Shown: positions 1 to 11,369, counted from the first letter of the stretch. The stretch is 21,559 bases of DNA from Xenorhabdus miraniensis (GCF_002632615.1 NZ_NITZ01000034.1:1-21559), one strand, 5' to 3'. Numbers and translations are program-made. Notes: a model not told the origin generated them from the letters alone.

Positions 1-166
1 ACTGGCGAATGGCAATGAGTCGTTTTATTATTGAGTTTGGTGATCGCCTTGACGGTCATTACTAAGAAATGGCACTTACACAAAATGGTGGACAGGCTCT
101 AATGGGATCATCTACAGCAGAAGAAGTGAAACATTTTCGGACAGTATTAGGGCTGACACCCTCCGA
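1..166. other. Unresolved end of an upstream gene
   Basis: This stretch precedes a strong plus-strand terminator, so it should hold the 3' end of a plus-strand gene. Two frames are open into the window: one runs to a TAA at 63-65 (ending RLDGHY) and another, hydrophobic, runs from 19 to a TAA at 100-102 (ending HKMVDRL). Neither is recognisable and neither has a convincing start, so I do not choose between them. Confidence 0.25.
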
Positions 167-201
167 ATCCCTGAAAATGCAAGTTTTCAGGGATTTTTTT
201 T
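167..201 (+). terminator. Rho-independent terminator
   Basis: A perfect 11-bp stem (atccctgaaaa / ttttcagggat) with a 6-nt loop is followed by a run of T. This is a textbook intrinsic terminator for a plus-strand transcript ending at the left edge. It also argues against the open frame that starts at 69 and runs straight through it. Confidence 0.85.
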
Positions 202-244
202 ATGTATGCTCGCTCATATCTTTAAAAGAACAAATTACAATCAA

Positions 245-367
245 TATACCTGTCGTCTTTCAAGTTACCGCTTTGTTGGCTGCACTTATTCACCCCAGCC
301 AACGTAGTTATGAACATAGAGTTATCTATGCTCCTGGGGTGAGTGAAAATAGCTTCTCCCTTTGAAT
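245..367 (-). repeat. Dispersed MITE-like repeat, copy 1
   Basis: The first ~50 bp (from tatacc, through tttcaagtta and gctttgttggct, to attcacc) is the reverse complement of the right end of the copy at 16500-16684, with about nine differences. The left-hand motif tttcaagtt reappears in degenerate inverted form near 360. No coding capacity is seen. The element abuts the stop codon of the SDR gene at 368 and may serve as its 3' end. Confidence 0.7.
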
Positions 368-1120
368 TTACTGGGCTGTATAACCGCCATCAATTGCGTA
401 AAAAGCCCCAGTCGTAAATGAACTTTCGTCTGACAGCAAGAATGCTACCATTTTCGCCACTTCTTCTCTCGTTGCCATACGCTTCATCGGATGGGTATTT
501 GCCATCCATTCCCTGACTTCTGCGGGTAACGTTTGCATATGCGGCGTATTAACATAACCCGGCCCAACCGCATTGATTCGGACACCTTTATCTGCAAACT
601 CTAAAGCAGCTGAACGTGTTAAGCCAAGTACACCATGTTTAGTGGCTGTGTAAGGCGCTATGCCGGGAATACCTACAATGCCATTGGATGAAGAAAGGTT
701 AACAATAGCCCCTCCCCCACTTCGGATGATGGCAGGAATACCATATTTCAGTCCGAAAAAGGTTCCGCTAAGATTGGTGTTAATCACATCATTCCAGTCA
801 TCAATGGAATAATCACAAATATTGATGCCATGCGGCCCTGTAATGCCAGCATTATTAACCAGCATATGCAATCCACCGAACCGTTCTACGGTATTGTCAA
901 TCAACGCCTTGATTGAAAGATGATCCCTGACATCTGTTTCCATTGGGATAACATATCGCCCTGTCGGATCTATCCTCCGGGCTGTCTGTCTGGCGCGGAA
1001 AAATTGACGTCCGGTAATAATAACCACCGCTCCCCGATGGAATAATTCCTCAGCAATGCCTTCTCCTACGCCCGTTGTCGCCCCCGTTACAATTGCAATT
1101 TTTCCGTCAAAATAGTTCAT
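368..1120 (-). CDS. Short-chain dehydrogenase/reductase (SDR) oxidoreductase
   Basis: A classical 250-residue SDR, a Rossmann-fold NAD(P)-dependent oxidoreductase, probably cytosolic. Visible signatures are the cofactor motif TGATTGVG (12-19), NNAG (89-92), the active-site Asn region INTN (113-116), the catalytic Ser at 143-145, and YxxxK (Tyr157, Lys161). PGYVNTP and the C-terminal DGG are also typical. Thr-Gly-Arg after strand 2 (36-38) hints at NADP(H) preference. A gggggaa RBS lies about 4 bases before the ATG. The substrate cannot be told from sequence. E. coli has an SDR (ucpA) next to cysP, but this protein differs from UcpA and sits elsewhere, so I do not give that symbol. It could act on sugars, alcohols or polyketide-type intermediates. 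Confidence 0.9.
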   Translation of the reverse strand: MNYFDGKIAIVTGATTGVGEGIAEELFHRGAVVIITGRQFFRARQTARRIDPTGRYVIPMETDVRDHLSIKALIDNTVERFGGLHMLVNNAGITGPHGINICDYSIDDWNDVINTNLSGTFFGLKYGIPAIIRSGGGAIVNLSSSNGIVGIPGIAPYTATKHGVLGLTRSAALEFADKGVRINAVGPGYVNTPHMQTLPAEVREWMANTHPMKRMATREEVAKMVAFLLSDESSFTTGAFYAIDGGYTAQ

Positions 1121-1292
1121 TATGATTCCCCCGCGTCAATAACGTTTGATCCATTAAATATGGCAAAACCAGATAATTAATTTCAGCTAATCACGTGAGA
1201 TATTAAAGCGATGCAATAAGTAATGAAGAGACTCATATCACTCCTTAACAATAACGAGTGCAGAAGTTTTTGCTAAAAAATGAGGGGATGCT

Positions 1293-1514
1293 TTAACGAT
1301 TAGGATTTTTCAACGGCTTTACCAGCGAATCCAAACCTTCAATCTTTATCGCAAGGGTCATTTCCATTAATGCGCCCAGTTTTCCCTGCGGAAATTCCCC
1401 TTTTCGGGCAAACCAAAGTAAATACTCCTCTGGCAAATCAATCAGCATTCTCCCCTTGTATTTGCCAAATGGCATAGCCGTATTCGCTATCTCCAACAGA
1501 TCTTCTTTGTTCAT
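1293..1514 (-). CDS. ypeB: YpeB-family protein (DUF3820)
   Basis: A 73-residue protein closely matching E. coli YpeB, with the family core MPFGKYKGRMLIDLPEEYL (14-32) and WFARKGEFPQGKLG (34-47). The molecular function is unknown; the family is annotated in databases as a putative quorum-sensing-regulated virulence factor, which I would not take literally. The start is supported by a gagg RBS about 9 bases upstream. In E. coli the gene directly follows ligA; here nupC and its terminator lie between, so ypeB is probably transcribed from its own promoter in 1515-1556. Confidence 0.88.
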   Translation of the reverse strand: MNKEDLLEIANTAMPFGKYKGRMLIDLPEEYLLWFARKGEFPQGKLGALMEMTLAIKIEGLDSLVKPLKNPNR

Positions 1515-1556
1515 GATGTCGGCCTCGTTTTCTTGCTGTCAAAAAGAACTCTACAT

Positions 1557-1588
1557 AAAAAAAGTGGCATCTGCCAAGACGCCACTTT
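1557..1588 (-). terminator. Terminator of nupC
   Basis: Read on the minus strand, an 8-bp perfect stem (aaagtggc / gccacttt) with a 12-nt loop ends in seven T. It lies 35 bp after the nupC stop and separates nupC from ypeB. Confidence 0.85.
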
Positions 1589-1622
1589 CAATGAGTTTTA
1601 TCAAATCCAGCTATGGAATTGA

Positions 1623-2813
1623 TTAGATACTTAAAATCAGCCCAGTAATTGCCGCGGATAGAAAACTCACCAACGTTGAACCGAACAGTAATTTCAGGCC
1701 AAAACGTGCAACGGTATTACCTTGTTTTTCATTCAGTCCCTTAATGGCACCAGCAACAATCCCAATGGATGAGAAGTTAGCAAAGGAAACCAAAAATACG
1801 GACAGAATACCTTTTGAGCGCTCACTCAATTGGGCTGCGATTTCTTGCAAACTCTGCATCGCAACAAATTCGTTAGAAACCAGCTTAGTAGCCATGATAC
1901 TGCCCACTTTCAACGCTTCATCGCTTGGGATGCCAATGATCCATGCCAGTGGATAGAACACATACCCCAAACACTCCTGGAAAGTAATACCAAATGCTAA
2001 GTGGAAAATTGCATTGATACCCGCAATCAGGGCGATAAAACCGATCAGCATCGCAGAGACAATCAAAGCAACTTTGAAACCTGCCAGAATATATTCGCCC
2101 AACATTTCAAAGAAACTTTGCCCCTCGTGGAGGTTGCTCATATGGATTTCTTCTTCACTCTCAATAGAGTAAGGGTTAATGAGCGACAATATGATGAAAG
2201 TACTAAACATATTGAGGATCAGGGCTGCTACAACGTATTTTGCATCCAACATCGTCATATAAGCGCCAACGATAGACATTGATACCGTCGACATAGCCGT
2301 CGCTGCCATTGTATACATCCTGCGCTCAGACATTTTGCCCAGCACATCTTTGTAAGCAATGAAGTTCTCTGATTGTCCCAGAACCAATGAGCTAACCGCA
2401 TTAAAGGATTCCAGTTTGCCCATGCCGTTGACTTTAGACAGTACTGTACCTATCGCACGAATGATAATCGGCAGTACTTTGATGTGTTGCAAAATACCAA
2501 TCAGGGCAGAGATGAAAATGATAGGGCACAATACATTCAGGAAGAAGAACGCCAGATTTGCTTCTATCATGCCCCCGAAAACAAAGCTGGTACCTTTTGC
2601 TGCATAAGACAATAAATGGACGAATAAGTTATCAAATCCCTTAACAATTCCCAAACCCGCATTAGAGTTCAAGAAGAACCAAGCAAGGAAAAGTTCAATG
2701 ATAAGCATCTGAATAATATAACGAATCCGAATATCCTTCCGATTGTTACTCGCCAAAATCGCCAAGCCGCCAATCACAACCAATGCGAGACAAAAATGAA
2801 AAATATGAGACAT
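1623..2813 (-). CDS. nupC: Nucleoside:H+ symporter NupC
   Basis: An inner-membrane concentrative nucleoside transporter that imports nucleosides with protons. It is near-identical in layout to E. coli NupC: an N-terminal hydrophobic segment, [17 protein letters not shown], the hallmark [18 protein letters not shown] segment, [15 protein letters not shown] helices, the cytoplasmic [14 protein letters not shown] loop, and [12 protein letters not shown] plus [10 protein letters not shown] near the C-terminus. An open frame extends 13 codons further upstream, to 2852. I place the start at the internal ATG (2811-2813, MSHIFHF) because it aligns with E. coli NupC and has a GGAG RBS 8 bases before it. 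The product is then 396 residues, close to the usual ~400. It has its own terminator and a regulatory region at 2853-2955. Confidence 0.95.
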   Translation of the reverse strand: MSHIFHFCLALVVIGGLAILASNNRKDIRIRYIIQMLIIELFLAWFFLNSNAGLGIVKGFDNLFVHLLSYAAKGTSFVFGGMIEANLAFFFLNVLCPIIFISALIGILQHIKVLPIIIRAIGTVLSKVNGMGKLESFNAVSSLVLGQSENFIAYKDVLGKMSERRMYTMAATAMSTVSMSIVGAYMTMLDAKYVVAALILNMFSTFIILSLINPYSIESEEEIHMSNLHEGQSFFEMLGEYILAGFKVALIVSAMLIGFIALIAGINAIFHLAFGITFQECLGYVFYPLAWIIGIPSDEALKVGSIMATKLVSNEFVAMQSLQEIAAQLSERSKGILSVFLVSFANFSSIGIVAGAIKGLNEKQGNTVARFGLKLLFGSTLVSFLSAAITGLILSI

Positions 2814-2854
2814 AAAAAGAACTCCGAACATGATGCTGCGCAAATTTATCACTG

Positions 2855-2955
2855 TATTTTATGCAACGCATAATAGTAAATTATGCTGATTATCACATTA
2901 ATTTACCATCTAAACGGCTACAAATTCCTATTTAGCCAACTCGATCACACTTTCT
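2855..2955 (-). promoter_or_regulatory. Putative nupC control region (CRP/CytR-like sites)
   Basis: The minus strand upstream of nupC holds two CRP-like half sites with TGTGA (aatgtgataatcagcat near 2884-2900; agtgtgatcgagttggct near 2933-2950). Their second halves are poor. A perfect palindrome tatgcaacgcata (2860-2872) resembles CytR half-sites (TTGCAT). E. coli nupC is controlled by CRP and CytR, so this layout fits, but the sites are judged by eye only. No clear -35/-10 pair was found. Confidence 0.4.
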
Positions 2956-2982
2956 CAGTCATACTTTTGAGTGAAAAGTATA

Positions 2983-5007
<2,025 letters not shown>

Positions 5008-5019
5008 TCACCAGAGATG

Positions 5020-5041
5020 AAAAACCCCCGACTAGCGGGGG
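5020..5041 (-). terminator. Hairpin terminator between zipA and ligA
   Basis: On the minus strand a perfect 6-bp GC stem (cccccg / cggggg, loop ctagt) is followed by five T. It lies after the zipA stop and just before the ligA RBS, so it could end zipA transcripts or attenuate read-through into ligA. Confidence 0.7.
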
Positions 5042-5062
5042 CTTGATACTAAAAAGAAGGAA

Positions 5063-6004
5063 TTATTCACCGGCATTAAGCGTGTTACGGATACGCGTTT
5101 TATAGAGCTCAATCATCTGTGGTGTCAGCATTTTACGTTCACTATCCAGAACCACGCCTCCCACATCTGCTGCTATACGCTGTGCTGCCTGTAACATCAG
5201 TTTAAAATTCTGATTGGAATCACCATATGAAGGCACAAGCATAAACATGGAAATTCCGGGAGTAGTAAAATCTGTCATTCGATCGGGATCAAACGAACCG
5301 GGCTTTACCATATTAGCCAAACTGAACAATACAGCACCACTGCCCGATGGGTTCAAATGACGATGGAAGATATTCATGTCACCAAACCGGAAGCCTGCCT
5401 GCAAAATGCTTTGAAATAGCACTTCACCGTTCAGTTCCTGCCCATGATGCGCAGCAACATGCAATACCAGCACAGTCTCTTTCTTGGTTTGCCCGGATTC
5501 AACCGCCCCTTCACTTTCAGGTAGCTTTGGCTGCCCTTCAATGGATTGCCCTTCAACGATCCCGGCTATCGGTTCCGCTGCTCCTGCAACTTTTTGTTCA
5601 ACCGGGTCAAACAACCCAAGTTGCGGCTCTTCCTGTTGTCTATCGGCAACCTTTTCTTTTGCTGCTGGTACATCAGGATGATGCCTTGCAAGTAAAGGAT
5701 CGGAACCATCATCAGACATTGCTGCTGATGACTCAGGCTCACGACGTTCAATAACAGGCTCAGCACGATGTTCAGTGTGCGGTTTTACCGACTCCTGAGC
5801 ATGTGATTTCGGCGAATTATCAAACAGTTCATTGCCATCATTATCTTCCAGCTCTTCCTGGCGCTCCTGTTTATGACGTTTAACTGGGCGATCACGAAAG
5901 AGTGATGAACGCTCTTTACGGCTGGTCCACAACCCATGTAATAGCAAAGCTATTATGGCTATCGCACCAACAACGATTAATATCAGACGCAAATCCTGCA
6001 TCAT
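5063..6004 (-). CDS. zipA: Cell division protein ZipA
   Basis: An inner-membrane protein that tethers and stabilises the FtsZ ring at mid-cell. Its 313 residues show the standard order. An N-terminal membrane segment (about 5-27) is followed by a basic cytoplasmic stretch ([19 protein letters not shown], 28-46). Then comes a long Glu/Gln/Pro-rich linker (about 50-175) and the C-terminal FtsZ-binding domain (about 176-313, from [18 protein letters not shown]). The N-terminus [20 protein letters not shown] is nearly that of E. coli ZipA, which fixes the start; a weak agag RBS is upstream. The linker is shorter and more variable than in E. coli (328 residues), as usual for this protein. Divergent from cysZ. 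Confidence 0.95.
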   Translation of the reverse strand: MMQDLRLILIVVGAIAIIALLLHGLWTSRKERSSLFRDRPVKRHKQERQEELEDNDGNELFDNSPKSHAQESVKPHTEHRAEPVIERREPESSAAMSDDGSDPLLARHHPDVPAAKEKVADRQQEEPQLGLFDPVEQKVAGAAEPIAGIVEGQSIEGQPKLPESEGAVESGQTKKETVLVLHVAAHHGQELNGEVLFQSILQAGFRFGDMNIFHRHLNPSGSGAVLFSLANMVKPGSFDPDRMTDFTTPGISMFMLVPSYGDSNQNFKLMLQAAQRIAADVGGVVLDSERKMLTPQMIELYKTRIRNTLNAGE

Positions 6005-6238
6005 TGCTATCTCTGTTGTTTAAAGTCTGTTGATTAAAGTAAGTGCCACTACGGCGGAATATTCTTTAGATAAGAGTATTTGTCAAATAAGACAAGTGCA
6101 AGTCTCTACATACTTTTCTTACCATAAAGAGATATATCCGCTGTTTTTTCGGATGTTTTTTACACACAAAACTACTGGTCAGTAGAAAATCCTGCCTATA
6201 TCATACCGTCTCAATCATCTGGGAGAGAATAAGAAAAT

Positions 6239-7009
6239 ATGACGAATTCGACAAAATTGCCAAAACGTCTGAGTGGATTTCATTATATTGCACAAGGTTG
6301 GCAACTGATAACCCGTCCTGGCATTAAGAGATTCGTTTTATTACCCTTACTGGCCAATATCTTATTGTTAGGTGGCTCATTTTGGTGGCTGTATCAGAAA
6401 CTAGACGGCTGGGTACAATGGGCTCTTGATAAAATACCAGACTGGATGCAATGGTTAAGTTATTTGATTTGGCCGCTTGCTGTTATTTCCATCTTATTGG
6501 TTTTTACTTATCTCTTCAGCACACTGGCTAATTTTATCGCCTCACCATTCAATGGATTGCTGGCAGAAAAATTGGAAGCAAACCTGACAGGCATACCTGC
6601 ACCTGATACGGGTGTTATCGATTTACTCAAAGATACCCCCCGTATTTTAAAACGTGAAGTAGTAAAAATTCTTTACTATATTCCCCGTGCGGTTGTTCTA
6701 TTGTTGCTTTACTTTATTCCAGGGGTCGGTCAAACCGTTGCGCCCATCCTTTGGTTTATTTTTAGTGCGTGGATGCTGACGATCCAATACTGTGATTATC
6801 CATTTGATAACCATAAAGTTAGTTTTTCCACCATGCGCAATGCGCTGCGGCAAGACAAAATTGATAATCTCCAATTTGGTGCGGCGGTAAGCGTACTGAC
6901 CATGATCCCTATCGTGAATTTATTTATTATGCCAGTCGCCGTCTGTGGTGCTACTGCTATGTGGGTTGATCGTTACCGCGCTCAGCACGCCCTGAATCAT
7001 AGGCCATAA
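6239..7009 (+). CDS. cysZ: Sulfate transporter CysZ
   Basis: An inner-membrane protein that mediates sulfate uptake for cysteine synthesis (EI24/CysZ family). It has 256 residues (E. coli about 253). The N-terminus [29 protein letters not shown] is a family hallmark, followed by several hydrophobic segments (roughly 28-52, 68-100, 140-175, 205-240) and the conserved [12 protein letters not shown] region (about 102-113). A strong gggagag RBS lies about 11 bases before the ATG. It lies just before cysK, as in E. coli, consistent with CysB-linked sulfur metabolism, though I could not identify a CysB site with certainty. Confidence 0.95.
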   Translation: MTNSTKLPKRLSGFHYIAQGWQLITRPGIKRFVLLPLLANILLLGGSFWWLYQKLDGWVQWALDKIPDWMQWLSYLIWPLAVISILLVFTYLFSTLANFIASPFNGLLAEKLEANLTGIPAPDTGVIDLLKDTPRILKREVVKILYYIPRAVVLLLLYFIPGVGQTVAPILWFIFSAWMLTIQYCDYPFDNHKVSFSTMRNALRQDKIDNLQFGAAVSVLTMIPIVNLFIMPVAVCGATAMWVDRYRAQHALNHRP

Positions 7010-7035
7010 AACTTAATTAATTCAGTCTATTAACC

Positions 7036-7076
7036 ACAAAACACCCTGATAATTCTTACTATGTCAGGGTTGTTTA
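7036..7076 (+). terminator. Probable terminator after cysZ
   Basis: A 6-bp stem (ccctga 7044-7049 / tcaggg 7064-7069) is flanked by aaaca and ttgttt, which can extend the pairing. The T tract is interrupted, so this is a weaker intrinsic terminator. It suggests cysZ and cysK are separate transcripts. Confidence 0.5.
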
Positions 7077-7303
7077 TCATAATTTTCATCTTCTTCCACT
7101 TCCGCAGAAGTCACTATTTTTAGCCACAAAATGCAACAAAAATACTACAATTAGTGATATAAATTATAAATAACCTAAATAACATAAAATAGCTATCTAA
7201 TATTCTTTTATATAATAAGAATAGATTGAAACTTTATTTCCATAAATAAGATGTTAGCGTATGGTTAATCTGTATCTAACGGTATTTTAGGGGCAATCGA
7301 ATA
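7077..7303 (+). promoter_or_regulatory. AT-rich upstream region of cysK
   Basis: A 227-bp very AT-rich spacer before cysK. In enterobacteria this position holds the CysB-activated cysK promoter. CysB sites are poorly conserved and I could not pick a site or a -35/-10 pair reliably, so the assignment rests on position and known biology. Confidence 0.35.
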
Positions 7304-8257
7304 ATGAGCAAAATTTATGAAGATAATTCGTTAACTATTGGTCACACTCCGCTGGTACGTCTAAAAAATTTCACTAATGGCCGCATTTTGGCGAAGGTAG
7401 AATCTCGTAATCCCAGTTTCAGTGTAAAATGTCGCATTGGTGCCAATATGATTTGGGATGCTGAGAAACGCGGTACTTTGACCAAAGATAAAGAACTTAT
7501 TGAACCCACCAGTGGCAACACTGGGATTGCACTTGCCTATGTTGCAGCAGCTCGTGGTTATAAGCTGACATTGACCATGCCCGAAACGATGAGCCTTGAG
7601 CGCCGTAAGCTCCTGAAAGCATTGGGAGCCAAACTGGTGTTGACCGAAGGTGCAAAAGGCATGAAAGGTGCCATTGAAAAAGCCAACGAAATCCATGACA
7701 GCGATCCCAACCGTTACATACTCCTGCAACAATTCAGTAATCCAGCCAATCCAGAAATCCACGAAAAAACCACTGGCCCTGAAATTTGGGATGATACCGA
7801 CGGTAATATAGATGTTTTTGTTGCGGGTGTAGGAACTGGCGGTACTATCACCGGAGTTGCTCGTTACCTGAAAAACACTCGTGGCAAACCCGTGACCATC
7901 GTCGCAGTAGAACCAGAAGATTCACCTGTTATCAGTCAGAAATTGGCCGGTGAAGAACTTAAACCAGGCCCACATAAAATTCAGGGGATCGGCGCTGGTT
8001 TCATCCCTGATAACTTAGATTTAACATTAGTTGACCGTGTTTTTAAAATCAGCAATGAAGAAGCTATTCAGGTAGCTCGCGAAGTTACTGAAAAAGAAGG
8101 CATTCTTGCCGGCATTTCTTCTGGCGCCGCTGTTGCAGCAGCAATCAAGTTATCACAAGAAGATGAATACAAAGACAAAAATATTGTGGTGATTTTACCT
8201 TCTTCGGCTGAACGTTATCTGAGTACGGTATTGTTTGCTGATTTATCTAGTGATTGA
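7304..8257 (+). CDS. cysK: Cysteine synthase A (O-acetylserine sulfhydrylase A)
   Basis: A cytosolic PLP enzyme that makes cysteine from O-acetylserine and sulfide. The PLP lysine is Lys42 in [11 protein letters not shown], the substrate loop TSGNTG is at 69-74, and the phosphate-binding loop is GTGGTITG (about 177-184). The [11 protein letters not shown] motif typical of CysK (not CysM) is present. At 317 residues it is a few shorter than E. coli CysK (323): the protein ends right after LFADL instead of carrying the usual short tail. The ATG follows a weak ggggcaa RBS. A terminator follows 33 bp after the stop. Confidence 0.97.
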   Translation: MSKIYEDNSLTIGHTPLVRLKNFTNGRILAKVESRNPSFSVKCRIGANMIWDAEKRGTLTKDKELIEPTSGNTGIALAYVAAARGYKLTLTMPETMSLERRKLLKALGAKLVLTEGAKGMKGAIEKANEIHDSDPNRYILLQQFSNPANPEIHEKTTGPEIWDDTDGNIDVFVAGVGTGGTITGVARYLKNTRGKPVTIVAVEPEDSPVISQKLAGEELKPGPHKIQGIGAGFIPDNLDLTLVDRVFKISNEEAIQVAREVTEKEGILAGISSGAAVAAAIKLSQEDEYKDKNIVVILPSSAERYLSTVLFADLSSD

Positions 8258-8290
8258 AAATCACACAGTAATATTTTCCATTACATTGAC

Positions 8291-8317
8291 AAAAAGGCAC
8301 CTTAAGGGTGCTTTTTT
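8291..8317 (+). terminator. Terminator of cysK
   Basis: Stem gcacc / ggtgc, extended by flanking A/T pairs, with loop ttaag, is followed by six T. A good intrinsic terminator separating cysK from ptsH. Confidence 0.85.
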
Positions 8318-8523
8318 GTGCATCAGATCAAACTTTAAAGCTTTCCTAGATGATTTATTCAAGTAGCTTTAGTATTTAACCAGTAATTATTTTGATGCAC
8401 GAAATTAATCGCCAAGCCGACAGCTAAAAGATTATTCAATCCCGCTATGACTCGAATAGTGTGTATTAACACCAATTCAACAATTGAAGGCATCAAGTGT
8501 GTTAATTTTTTGATAATGATTAA
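8318..8523. other. Non-coding spacer upstream of ptsH
   Basis: About 200 bp, AT-rich, with no credible gene. The ptsHI promoters of enterobacteria include CRP-controlled ones in this position, but no convincing CRP site could be read here. The minus-strand open frame spanning 8359-8589 covers this spacer and the repeat copy and looks spurious. Confidence 0.5.
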
Positions 8524-8587
8524 TATACATTCGATAAATTTCAAGTTGTATTCAATCGAACCACAATTTGAGAGATGAAAGGTATAC
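8524..8587. repeat. Dispersed repeat, copy 2 (shortened)
   Basis: Starts with tatacattcgataaatttcaagttgt and ends with aatttgagagatgaaaggtatac. The right end matches the end of the 16500-16684 copy (aacttgaaagatgaaaggtatac) at about 21 of 23 positions, and the left end shares atttcaagttg. The inside is reduced to about 20 bp, so only the terminal inverted repeats remain. It lies 110 bp upstream of ptsH. Confidence 0.65.
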
Positions 8588-8613
8588 ACCTTATTTCATT
8601 ATCAATTTAACGG

Positions 8614-8663
8614 TTGTACAAGTCTAAGGGAATTCAGCTACACTAGCTTTAGAATTCTCTTAG
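8614..8663 (+). promoter_or_regulatory. Inverted repeat around a candidate ptsH promoter
   Basis: Arms ctaagggaattc (8624-8635) and gaattctcttag (8652-8663) are inverted repeats matching at 11 of 12 positions, 16 bp apart; the spacer itself has agct...agct. A tentative -35 TTGTAC (8614-8619) and -10 TACACT (8639-8644) with a long 19-bp spacing would put the -10 inside the palindrome. This could be an operator, or an RNA hairpin if transcription starts further upstream. Confidence 0.45.
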
Positions 8664-8699
8664 CTTATCAACGAATATTTAAGTTATTGAGGAAATACT

Positions 8700-8957
8700 A
8701 TGTTCCAGCAAGAAGTTACTATTACTGCACCAAACGGCCTCCACACTCGCCCTGCTGCACAGTTCGTCAAAGAAGCAAAAGGCTTTTCTTCTGACATCAC
8801 CCTAACTTCTGGAGGCAAGTCTGCCAGCGCAAAAAGCTTGTTTAAACTACAAACACTGGGATTGACTCAAGGTACAATTGTAACGATTGCTGCTGAAGGC
8901 GATGATGCGCAACAAGCTGTTGCACATTTAGTTAAGCTGATGGGTGAATTGGAATAA
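8700..8957 (+). CDS. ptsH: Phosphocarrier protein HPr
   Basis: The 85-residue general phosphocarrier of the PTS. It accepts phosphate from Enzyme I on His15 (GLHTRPA, 13-19) and passes it to sugar-specific EIIA domains. Ser46, with the surrounding [13 protein letters not shown], is the conserved second site. Same length as E. coli HPr. RBS gagg lies 7 bases before the ATG. First gene of ptsH-ptsI-crr; two hairpins lie in the 126-bp gap to ptsI. Confidence 0.98.
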   Translation: MFQQEVTITAPNGLHTRPAAQFVKEAKGFSSDITLTSGGKSASAKSLFKLQTLGLTQGTIVTIAAEGDDAQQAVAHLVKLMGELE

Positions 8958-8993
8958 TCGTCCACTTATCGAACCAATTTATTTCATTCAGTT

Positions 8994-9047
8994 TATCCCC
9001 GGGTTGATAAAATCCGGGGATATTTAGAGCCTCCCCCCTGAAGGCTC
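8994..9047 (+). other. Two tandem hairpins between ptsH and ptsI
   Basis: Hairpin 1 is a 9-bp perfect stem tatccccgg (8994-9002) / ccggggata (9014-9022). Hairpin 2 is a 6-bp stem gagcct (9027-9032) / aggctc (9042-9047). Neither is followed by a T run, so they look like mRNA stability or processing structures rather than terminators. They could set the HPr to Enzyme I ratio. Confidence 0.6.
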
Positions 9048-9083
9048 AATGAAAGGTAATCATCTGCAGTAAGGTCATATAGT

Positions 9084-10811
9084 ATGATTTCAGGCATCTT
9101 AGTATCACCAGGCATTGCTTTCGGTAAGGCATTATTGCTGAAAGAAGATCCGATCATTATCAACCATAAAAAAATTATCCCTGAACAAGTCGAACAAGAA
9201 ATTTCCCTCTTTAAACAAGGCCGCGACAAATCTTCCGCACAGCTAGAAATAATCAGAGAAACAGCCGAAAAAAACTTGGGTGCAGAAAAGGCCGAGATTT
9301 TCGAAGGCCATATTATGTTGCTGGAAGATGAAGAGTTAGAGCAGGAAATTGTTACTCTTATCAAGAAAAACCTGGCAACCGCAGATGCTGCTGTTTATTC
9401 CGTCATTGAAGATCAGGCTAAGGCGCTGGAAGAACTGGATGATGAATATTTGAAAGAACGTGCGGCCGATGTTCGTGATATCGGTAAGCGTTTGCTGAAA
9501 AATATTCTGGATATGCCAATTATCGACTTAGGTTCGATTGATGAAGAAGTGATTCTGGTTGCCAGTGACTTAACACCATCAGAAACCGCGCAACTCAATC
9601 TGGATAAAGTACTCGGTTTCATTACTGATCTGGGCGGCCGCACTTCCCACACCTCCATCATGGCCCGCTCTTTAGAATTACCAGCCATTGTTGGGACAAC
9701 CAACGCAACCAAACAAATCAAAAATGGCAGTTATCTAATTCTTGATGCGGTTAACAACCAAATTTATGTGAACCCATCTGATGCTGAAACCGAACAACTG
9801 AAAACCGCAAAAAGCGAATACCTGACAGAAAAAGCCGAGCTGGCAAAACTGAAAGATTTACCTGCCATCACATTGGATGGGCATCAAGTTGAGGTGTGCG
9901 CCAACATTGGTACAGTTCGTGATGTCATGGGAGCTGAGCGCAATGGTGCGGAAGGTGTCGGTTTATATCGTACCGAATTCCTGTTTATGGATCGCGATGC
10001 CCTGCCAACTGAAAACGAACAATTTGAAGCCTATAAAGCGGTGGCGGAAGCAGTTGGCAATCAAGCCATCATTATTCGCACGATGGACATCGGTGGCGAT
10101 AAAGATCTGCCTTACATGAATCTGCCAAAAGAAGAAAATCCATTCCTTGGCTGGCGGGCAATCCGTATTTGCCTTGATCGTAAAGAGATCTTACATTCTC
10201 AATTACGTGCTATTCTGAGGGCTTCTGCATTTGGTAAACTTCGCATTATGTTCCCGATGATCATTTCAGTCGAAGAGATTCGGGACTTGAAAGCTGAGCT
10301 GACATTGCTCAAAGAGCAATTACGCGATGAAAACAAGGCATATGATGAATCGATTGAAGTGGGCATCATGGTGGAAACACCTGCTGCTGCAACCATTGCT
10401 CATCATCTTGCAAAAGAAGTTGACTTTTTTAGTATTGGGACGAACGATCTAACTCAGTATACTCTTGCGGTAGACCGTGGTAATGAGCTGATTTCTCATC
10501 TTTACAACCCAATGTCGCCAGCAGTGTTGAACCTAATCAAGCAGGTTATCGATGCCTCACACGCAGAAGGTAAATGGACTGGGATGTGCGGAGAACTTGC
10601 CGGTGACGAGCGCGCCACACTGTTGCTTTTGGGCATGGGTTTGGATGAATTCAGCATGAGTGCGATATCAATTCCACGCATTAAAAAGATCATCCGTAAT
10701 ACCAATTACGATGATGCTAAGGCCCTGGCAGAACAAGCTTTAGTTCAGCCAACAGCACAGGAATTGATGGATTTGGTTGACACTTTTACCAGAGAAAAAA
10801 CACTCTGCTAA
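9084..10811 (+). CDS. ptsI: PTS Enzyme I (phosphoenolpyruvate-protein phosphotransferase)
   Basis: A cytosolic enzyme that autophosphorylates from PEP and transfers phosphate to HPr. It has 575 residues, the E. coli length. Domain order: HPr-binding and phosphohistidine N-terminal half with active His189 in [13 protein letters not shown], then the PEP-binding TIM barrel with [15 protein letters not shown] (about 292-306), [17 protein letters not shown] (about 447-457) and active Cys502 in [10 protein letters not shown]. All key residues are intact. The start is preceded by a modest taagg RBS. Cotranscribed with crr, which begins 48 bp after the stop. Confidence 0.98.
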   Translation: MISGILVSPGIAFGKALLLKEDPIIINHKKIIPEQVEQEISLFKQGRDKSSAQLEIIRETAEKNLGAEKAEIFEGHIMLLEDEELEQEIVTLIKKNLATADAAVYSVIEDQAKALEELDDEYLKERAADVRDIGKRLLKNILDMPIIDLGSIDEEVILVASDLTPSETAQLNLDKVLGFITDLGGRTSHTSIMARSLELPAIVGTTNATKQIKNGSYLILDAVNNQIYVNPSDAETEQLKTAKSEYLTEKAELAKLKDLPAITLDGHQVEVCANIGTVRDVMGAERNGAEGVGLYRTEFLFMDRDALPTENEQFEAYKAVAEAVGNQAIIIRTMDIGGDKDLPYMNLPKEENPFLGWRAIRICLDRKEILHSQLRAILRASAFGKLRIMFPMIISVEEIRDLKAELTLLKEQLRDENKAYDESIEVGIMVETPAAATIAHHLAKEVDFFSIGTNDLTQYTLAVDRGNELISHLYNPMSPAVLNLIKQVIDASHAEGKWTGMCGELAGDERATLLLLGMGLDEFSMSAISIPRIKKIIRNTNYDDAKALAEQALVQPTAQELMDLVDTFTREKTLC

Positions 10812-10859
10812 ACACATTAGCCAGAACATGGTCCCATTAAAACAATTAGGAGAAGATTC

Positions 10860-11369
10860 ATGGGTCTGCTTGATAAATTGAAATCTCTGGTTTCAGACGA
10901 TAAAAAAAACAGCGGCAGTATTGAAATTATCGCCCCATTGTCAGGTGAGATAGTCAATATCGAAGATGTTCCAGATGTTGTTTTTGCCGAGAAAATTGTG
11001 GGTGATGGCATCGCCATTAAACCGACCGGCAATAAAATTGTTGCTCCTGTTGATGGCACCATTGGTAAGATCTTCGAAACTAATCATGCTTTTTCTATCG
11101 AGTCCGATAGTGGCATTGAGCTATTCGTACATTTTGGTATTGATACCGTTGAACTAAAAGGCGAAGGTTTTAAGCGCATTGCTGAAGAAGGTCAACGAGT
11201 ACAGAAAGGTGATTTGGTTCTAGAGTTTGATTTGGCATTTCTGGAAGAAAGAGCTAAATCAACCTTAACTCCTGTTGTTATTTCCAACATGGACGAAATT
11301 AAAGAGTTATCTAAGGTCAGTGGATCAGTTATCGTTGGTGAATCCGTCATCATGCGCATCAAAAAATAA
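10860..11369 (+). CDS. crr: Glucose-specific PTS EIIA component (Crr)
   Basis: The 169-residue EIIA(Glc), same length as in E. coli. It takes phosphate from HPr on His91 (His90 of the mature protein) in [10 protein letters not shown] and passes it to glucose-type EIIB. It also signals carbon status through inducer exclusion and adenylate cyclase. The partner histidine is His76 in [13 protein letters not shown] aggag is 7 bases before the ATG. Last gene of the operon, followed at once by a strong terminator. Confidence 0.98.
   Translation: MGLLDKLKSLVSDDKKNSGSIEIIAPLSGEIVNIEDVPDVVFAEKIVGDGIAIKPTGNKIVAPVDGTIGKIFETNHAFSIESDSGIELFVHFGIDTVELKGEGFKRIAEEGQRVQKGDLVLEFDLAFLEERAKSTLTPVVISNMDEIKELSKVSGSVIVGESVIMRIKK

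Noticed and set aside
69..365. Plus-strand open frame of 98 codons
   Set aside because: It runs through a perfect terminator at 167-201 and into repeat copy 1; no RBS and no family resemblance.
368..1120. Naming the SDR gene ucpA because ucpA neighbours cysP in E. coli
   Set aside because: The sequence differs from UcpA and it lies 15 kb from cysP.
2814..2852. Upstream start for nupC giving 409 residues
   Set aside because: The internal ATG has a GGAG RBS at good spacing and aligns with E. coli NupC; the upstream one has no RBS.
5347..5754. Plus-strand open frame of 135 codons
   Set aside because: Antisense to the low-complexity ZipA linker.
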